Part shown: one piece after another, positions 60,801 to 64,000 of the stretch
How the letters are laid out: every line of letters begins with the position of its first letter
Position numbering within the stretch: the stretch's first letter is position 1
Assembly (NCBI GenBank): GCA_916610825.1
Contig: OU744449.1
Location: forward strand, 10,609,520 to 10,673,519
Reading direction: 5' to 3'
From: Haliclystus octoradiatus
Taxonomy: Eukaryota; Cnidaria; Staurozoa; Stauromedusae; Haliclystidae
DNA: 64,000 nucleotides
Made by a program: the position numbers and the translations under genes
Notes under the pieces: generated by a model
Database searches by the model: none
Seen by the model: the letters and a program-made list of their open reading frames with translations, nothing else
Told to the model about the DNA's origin: nothing

Positions 60801-63448
60801 ATTTGACTTTTGTTCAACAGGAAGCTCAAATTCGACCGAAATGTTTTCCTTGTCTGCATCTTCATCGCAGTCACTATTTGATGCTAAATTAATTTTGTTG
60901 CTTATTTTGACAATACGAGGGGTTTCTACTAAGATTACTAATGCATGATAGTGTTGATGACAAAAATGACAAATTCTTATACTCTTGATCCACAAATGAA
61001 CATTTTATTAATTTGCTTATTGGGTTTCTTAAAAGAACTAAATTAAATACTTGATTTAATTACTGGATCGAATTTTGATAAAATAAATTCCTTGAGTACA
61101 GTTTAGCTCCAGATCTATTTTTGAAAAACTAGGAATTACCTCAGGGCTGTTAACCAATGGCAAACCCAGATAAGTTAAGATTATTTTTTATATTTCTTAA
61201 GGGATCAGGATTTTTTGCAATTCAGAACACATCTTGAAGGATTTGCCAAACTATACCGTTTGCAGGGTAATGGGTAAGTCTATAAGTCTATATATGAGCT
61301 CATTGAAACCAATGACATCAAAAAATTGCCAACGCAATATTAAGCCTTGCAAATCATGGCTTTTTACTATCACTTTGTAAATATCTTAATTGGAGAATTT
61401 ATCCACCCTAATTACATGGAGTCTATTTAACAATTATACAAAAAGCCCGATTTGTCTAATTGTTTTAGTAGAAACCAACTAATGGTACAAGAGAAACATA
61501 TCAAAAGAAATAAATCTAAACTATTTTTTTAGCTTCTTGAATAATTAACTTGGAATATATCCATGAACCAGAGGCATCCATGGCGATTGACTTGATTCAG
61601 ATTTATTTAATTTAAACAAAAAACAATTAGATATTAATATTGGCTACCAAAATACAACTCCACAGCAAATTTAAACAAGGTAACAACTGAATAGCAGTTT
61701 GCAATATAAAAGTATTGTTTTGCAACTTTATCGGACTAGCAAACTAATCTGCAATAAATTAGCAACAAAATATGATGAGAAGATCATTAAATAAGATTAA
61801 AATTGTGCAGGCCTGTGTATGCATAGCCTACCAATTAATTAAACATCTTCATTTCATATTTTTTGCTTGTTATGTTTTCTTGAGAACAGAATTCATATAA
61901 TTCATTATTCATTCTTGTATAAAATTGATTCAAAAACATTTGCAAATCGCTTCTTTACTGTTTGAAATTTCTAAGGGAGCTTGCCAGCGTTCACTGTGAA
62001 AAATTAGTGAAATATTGAGTAACCATATCATCAAATAGTACCCTAGGTAGTTAGTTGTGACTAAATACGGCTTGGCCTATGATTATCCCAAAATATTAAC
62101 ATCTGCAAAAATTTGCTAGTTTGATGAAATACGTTTATTTTGTTATTGTGATTCATTTGCCAATTTATAAGTAGGCCTAACATTGTCTTTCTTTCACAAC
62201 ATTTATCTGCCACTCTAGTATGTTCAGTGTCACATATCTATCATACAGCTCATGTCAAAATGCCAATACTAATATTTCTTTCACAGTCAATCAACACATT
62301 CTTCCTTGAGTCAATATCTCTCATTAGTTAGGTTAATTTAAATGTATAACAGTTTAGAAATAGATTTTATTAAGTCAATCACCTATTGATTTGTGTTTCA
62401 GAACTACTTTTTAATATAGTTGTGCAAGTAAGCTGAGCAAGATAATTACAGTTAGATGTTGTTTTATCTAATTTTTCAGGATAATCAAATCAAAGATATT
62501 GACAGCGCTGGAAGCATTAGAAGCTGACATCCATACTTTGTCCAAGGTTGATAGGTGGGAATCTATTTTAGCTGCTATATAGTGACTAATTTTGAATGCC
62601 AATCCATATTAATTTGGTATGGACTAATTGCTTATTTTTATTTTAGAGAAATTGCAAAGATAGGAGACTCTATTCAAACAGGAAATGTCGGCTACGTTAT
62701 ACCAAGAATAGGAGGTAATGATCTAAGATACATTTTGTTTTTGGTTTTGGTTTTGGTAAAAATTATTAACTTTTTGTTGCTGCTTTATTGACATTACCCC
62801 TGCAGAAAAAGTTCATGAACTGTGAATCATGATCTCTCCGTGACTGTAAATGAACTGTTTATGAATCCACAAGAAATATTCATGAACTGTTCATGAAGTT
62901 CATGAATTGTTCATGAACTGTGCATATACTCTTCATGAATTTCGTAAGCTGTTCATGAACTGTTCATAAACTCTCGAATTTTTTTTCACAAGTGTAACTT
63001 TGCGGTTGTGTCTACTTAATTGGTTTACTGAGGTTTTTCAAAAATAAGATCTATTTAGACTAGAATTCAATACCACCACCTAGTTAATCATTTCTACCAT
63101 GCAGTATCAGTCATAATGCTAAATCAGTAAATTTTACTATATGAAGCTATATATTACAATATATATATATATTATATTTGATGTTTTACAGCTTTCTACC
63201 TTCTTAAAACAATAATAAATAAATGTGATATAACAGTCATACAGCAATTTGATAATGTGGTTTTCTTTATTTCCAAGATTCTATACAAAACCTAATTCTT
63301 GTTTTTTTGCTCTGAAGGTTTCTTATGCTTGTCATTTACGAATTCAACTGTTTTTTGTGTTATCTCCTTCAAACAGGACATTCTATGCAATTGATGTACT
63401 GCTGTAATCCAATCACTATTTCTAATCAAGATCAGAGTAACACAAAAG
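45845..63448 (+). CDS. Mediator complex subunit 1 (N-terminal part; gene continues past window)
   Basis: Proposed exons are 45845-45965, 53846-53976, 55268-55349, 56577-56631, 57421-57487, 59144-59209, 60043-60071, 61202-61273, 62480-62554, 62647-62714 and 63377-63448. All junctions are GT-AG and all phases agree. Family hallmarks of the Med1 domain appear in order: CFISSDMFYVE, VQLDSSANILDVKVQGHSGD, SSPELLKVLR, FRTHLEGFAKLYRLQG, ALEALEADIHTLSKVDR and GNVGYVIPRIGG. Mediator links transcription activators to RNA polymerase II in the nucleus; subunit 1 is the nuclear-receptor-contacting subunit in vertebrates. The first exon fits in phase but has no family match and is less certain (about 0.45); exons 2-11 are well supported. 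I could not locate exon 12. Confidence 0.85.
47108..47379 (-). repeat. Gypsy 3' LTR
   Basis: In element orientation it runs from TGTGCCGATG to TTTCTTACA, with TG...CA ends. The purine-rich GGGACGGA just upstream could be the polypurine tract. Confidence 0.95.
47405..49693 (-). CDS. Gypsy pol: reverse transcriptase, RNase H, integrase
   Basis: The frame is open for about 760 codons. RT motifs are KKVRPVFDFRELN, AVVDLKDAYLQLHV, TRMGFGLNVAP and SYVDDIFV. RNase H acidic residues appear in IWCDASS, NQAELDAV and ILTDSAVVNSW. Integrase has a zinc-binding HNTIH...CAQC region and catalytic residues in LAVDVTKL, LLDNYSSF and GNGIIERNHRT, then a C-terminal GDCVWVKPDE segment. The first residues of the frame before GLIPMFAVVQ do not belong to RT; the true N-terminal part lies in the protease frame, so the product depends on crossing frames in the 71-nt overlap. 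No internal stop. Confidence 0.9.
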   Translation of the reverse strand: MSTMSQRWVRQKGLIPMFAVVQSNKKKVRPVFDFRELNESVTIYSGESDVCKDKLRLWRRQGVECAVVDLKDAYLQLHVDPSLWCYQTIRHKDRLWCLTRMGFGLNVAPMIMSTVLNKVLSMNSKIREGTDSYVDDIFVNESIVSASEVIVHLSKFGLLSKPAEKIGIDAVRVLGLDVSQQGDHLYWCRANELQLEPFESLTKRELYSLCSKLVGIHPVCNWLRVAASYLKRLATPFEWDQELPSNVIEPVGEMVARCKRGDPASGRWDISSSRKGRIWCDASSIALGVCVEIGGEIAEDACWLRKDNKHINQAELDAVLKGINLAVAWKLNEFEILTDSAVVNSWLSDVLSFKKRLQTKASGELLIRRRLELITNIIDEYDLQVNVSLIRSDVNLADKLTRVPTHWLKKYDDIFMEEVAAVGDLEISESALTLKELHNTIHTGSTSLLWLAERLGVSGDLNEAKVVISQCAQCQSIDPQSVLWKKGHLNVNHNWSRLAVDVTKLSGQKFLTFIDCGPSRYCIWRRIRNEGQSEIAKHFESIFIEHGPPDEILLDNYSSFKSSKVKKLCTEWNVRLEPRAAYYPAGNGIIERNHRTIKTLATRSNMTVLEATYWYNRLPTDGRKLSPVQMLYSYDTHLKLQRPRDRVVLHDVRFSPGDCVWVKPDENVRCYERWKPGVIVEHISSTKVNVKIGDFVSLRHVSHIRMRYDEENMHEGDTAENVNLEIVCDSSDEEEDQDLATNDVLQSSRRVSRRPAWLDDYV
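49623..50396 (-). CDS. Gypsy protease and start of reverse transcriptase
   Basis: This frame is -1 relative to gag and overlaps it by 112 nt. The aspartic protease site VRGLVDTGCTLTIV and a later VDVIIGLDLI (flap/ILG-like) segment are present. The C-terminal region LDEWIEKEYLIEYNESEMGS leads into RT, then runs out of frame after AKG. Translation probably needs a -1 shift on the six-C run (mRNA sense; plus-strand G run at 50293-50298) just before the gag stop. Confidence 0.85.
   Translation of the reverse strand: MLQVWTSWSFRKWVCKGVGKCTRGYVVNGTSRSPPTVNSLLMVNVFINGISVRGLVDTGCTLTIVKERLCKGQGNVLVKNANVIMMNGDVTSTQGKCQVLFRYGNFIENIDCLMVDRLLKNVDVIIGLDLITRMGGLEVFKDGKFNIGDGYCVTVVKSEQKSVSVECELQEEISINDRNFSAKFENGHWIVSWKWVEETAPNRLQNNVDCYKMDGCTQLEFKKKLDEWIEKEYLIEYNESEMGSAKGFNTNVCSGAK
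50285..51046 (-). CDS. Gypsy gag with two zinc knuckles (253 aa)
   Basis: The capsid-like region (KYNGDGDFAEWWRRFEAICK, LPENVAQQLR) is followed by two CCHC knuckles, CYSCNQIGHISRDC and CYKCGQVGHFANGC, which bind RNA during particle assembly. The ATG is at 51046, directly after the LTR. No defect. Confidence 0.92.
   Translation of the reverse strand: MSSKIKITDVVSKYNGDGDFAEWWRRFEAICKLQSLSIADRATLVPLMLLGPAFLVYDKIDDLDRGDLLIVKKKLMSAFSISRHAAWEQLKCRTLQNNENIDSFFADLQRLSELAGVNAASVAFVSGLPENVAQQLRMLDNPLDELLVSRARVLMEVERHADVVVVAKSKRSSFVSGQTPTIRCYSCNQIGHISRDCETNVKKESYQGNDLRSKVVTCYKCGQVGHFANGCAKVSGNVQGATSSMEQVVAPRQ
51059..51330 (-). repeat. Gypsy 5' LTR
   Basis: 272 bp, identical to 47108-47379 except at one position by direct reading. 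It would contain the promoter; a TTTTTATATG stretch near its start is a possible TATA element. Confidence 0.95.
52607..53845. other. MED1 intron 1, right part
   Basis: An 80-codon ATG-started frame (52709-52951, beginning MDNLLEHDLNWLKIK) has no recognised domain and no clean donor site. It may be a transposon leftover or an unrecognised exon. The remainder shows no feature. Confidence 0.3.
54095..54621 (+). pseudogene. 5'-truncated Penelope-like retroelement with GIY-YIG endonuclease
   Basis: From about 54095 the frame matches the linker of Penelope reverse transcriptases (NKHFPKSHILVKV). After a frame change, 54310-54621 gives the GIY-YIG nuclease: YKAKVTTAEDKDGKNYIGLT, then EGTFKQRYTQH, LSNYIWNLKN, and the zinc-like CQPCIAEKFHII segment, ending in NTR and stop. 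The reverse transcriptase is missing. It lies in MED1 intron 2, and three hammerhead-like motifs follow it. Confidence 0.85.
54843..54900 (+). ncRNA. Hammerhead-ribozyme-like motif A
   Basis: Core CTGATGA at 54852-54858 and GAAA at 54874-54877 flank a TGC/GCA stem II. A short C-T.. A-G stem III follows, and CTGT/ATAG can form stem I next to a GTT cleavage triplet. Penelope-like elements are known to carry minimal type I hammerheads. This copy is more diverged than B and C. Confidence 0.55.
54980..55036 (-). ncRNA. Hammerhead-ribozyme-like motif B (minus strand)
   Basis: The same core as motif C, read on the minus strand (CTGATGA complement at 55019-55025, GAAAC complement at 55002-55006). 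It forms one arm of a near-perfect palindrome with C. Confidence 0.65.
55048..55105 (+). ncRNA. Hammerhead-ribozyme-like motif C
   Basis: CTGATGA at 55060-55066, a TGC-GTAA-GCA hairpin as stem II, then GAAA at 55079-55082. A minimal stem III (CT/AG with a 3-nt loop) is followed by a GTA triplet ending at 55091. The ACAA after it pairs with TTGT before the core to begin stem I. All conserved core positions that I know are present. Self-cleavage is inferred, not shown. Confidence 0.65.
55444..55946. mobile_element. MITE with GGGTCGACTCAT tips (503 bp)
   Basis: The inverted tips GGGTCGACTCATAAAAA are bordered by TA on both sides (55442-55443 and 55947-55948). Imperfect inverted similarity extends through most of the element (for example GACGTCA blocks near 55590 and 55770). 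No coding capacity. It lies in MED1 intron 3. Confidence 0.82.
58150..58330. repeat. Diverged GTTCATGAAC-like repeat
   Basis: Repeated TTTATGAATG and GTGAATGAATG stretches resemble eroded copies of the palindromic family seen at 58880-59030. Confidence 0.4.
58880..59030. repeat. GTTCATGAAC-type palindromic repeat, copy 2
   Basis: Several ACTGTTCATGAACTG-type palindromes in a row, ending TCGTGGATTTTTTTCACA. It lies in MED1 intron 5. Confidence 0.75.
59773..59948 (+). mobile_element. Tc1/mariner-like MITE, intact copy (176 bp)
   Basis: Tips CAGTCAAACATGTTATAACG and GGTTTCACTG, with TA at 59771-59772 and 59949-59950. Full-length match to 42843-43019. It lies in MED1 intron 6. Confidence 0.88.
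62805..62985. repeat. GTTCATGAAC-type palindromic repeat, copy 3
   Basis: At least five ACTGTTCATGAA units in about 180 bp, ending TCGAATTTTTTTTCACAAG, the same tail as copy 2. It lies in MED1 intron 10. Confidence 0.78.
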
Positions 63449-64000
63449 GTGGGCTATATTTAAATACATGTATTGATGTGCTTTACTTTATTATTATATC
63501 CCCTCCCCAAACATGTATTATTGGATTTACAATTTGAAGAAGGTTTACAGAGATTGATTGACCAAGAAGCTTATGACTGGAGTAGGTGCTGACACAATTT
63601 TTAGAAAGTTAATTGAGAAAGGAAATTGCAGTGACCCAAATAACCAAATGTGATACAATGAAACTTAATTAATGTCCCCTAGGTTAATTCCCTAGATTGC
63701 TTAATATCCATACTTAAACTGATTTCTATTTTCCTTTCTCTGTACAAACATTCCTAGTCCTACTTTGCTTGACATCTCATCTCTTAAAGGTTCCATTTTC
63801 CATTTGCACCAGAGGGGATATTGAGGAAATATATAATCTATAAATACCGATTTTAAATTAAATTACATTTTGTTACTTCATTTAATGGATAATCTCAGAT
63901 AGAAGCGCACTAAAAGCTACATACACCACTGACACCAAAACTATGGAAAAACGTGAAATTTCATAGCGTTTTGATTACATTTTCATGGCATATTCACATT
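63449..64000. other. MED1 intron 11 or unlocated exon 12
   Basis: Several AG acceptor-like sites are present (for example near 63549, 63827 and 63900) but each gives an early stop in the required phase. No exon is called. Confidence 0.4.

Overview
This is animal nuclear DNA, most likely from a marine invertebrate; I cannot name the species. The evidence is two host genes with short exons and GT-AG introns (a Mediator subunit MED1 homologue and a secreted or membrane protein with a mannose-6-phosphate-receptor-type domain), surrounded by a dense, AT-rich population of mobile elements: a Maverick/Polinton, BEL/Pao, Ty3/Gypsy, Penelope-like and LINE retroelements, a tRNA-derived SINE family, and several kinds of MITE and foldback element. 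I see no bacterial features.

Layout. 1-1520 is a very pure hexamer-then-trimer microsatellite. About 3.8-32 kb is a stack of nested insertions. The oldest layer is a decayed BEL/Pao retrotransposon (gag, protease and RT remains at 8.4-10.3 kb; RNase H remnant at 13.28-13.49 kb; integrase at 30.74-32.05 kb). A decayed LINE is inserted in it, a SINE with a 14-bp target duplication is inserted in the LINE, and a complete 17,242-bp Maverick/Polinton (13493-30734, 6-bp target duplication ATGACA, about 0.73-0.80 kb terminal inverted repeats) is inserted near the BEL/Pao RNase H/integrase junction. Two TTAA-flanked elements lie further left.

The Polinton carries, left to right: a 300-aa orphan (+); a four-exon protein-primed-type DNA polymerase B (-); an FtsK/HerA-type packaging ATPase; a 105-aa basic protein ending in a GGF-hydrophobic tail; a 280-aa Polinton-type protein; a chromodomain integrase; a penton-like minor capsid protein; a pVI-like small capsid protein; the double-jelly-roll major capsid protein; an adenovirus-type protease interrupted by one in-frame TGA; a MITE; a four-exon 123-aa gene I do not recognise; and a 254-aa orphan (-). 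Together these would supply genome copying, packaging, capsid building and chromosomal integration. The broken protease is the only defect I see in a core gene.

The right half holds two head-to-head host genes with starts about 240 bp apart near 45.7 kb. The minus-strand gene (signal peptide plus MRH domain) runs left. Its 8-kb first intron contains a 7,051-bp Mutator-like element with about 0.78-kb inverted repeats and a 9-bp target duplication, itself inserted into a small TA-flanked MITE. The plus-strand gene (MED1) runs to the right edge of the window. Its long first intron holds a young Ty3/Gypsy element (LTRs differing at 1 of 272 positions) inside a 1.7-kb inverted-repeat element. A later intron holds a truncated Penelope-like element followed by three hammerhead-ribozyme-like motifs, two of them in a near-perfect palindrome.
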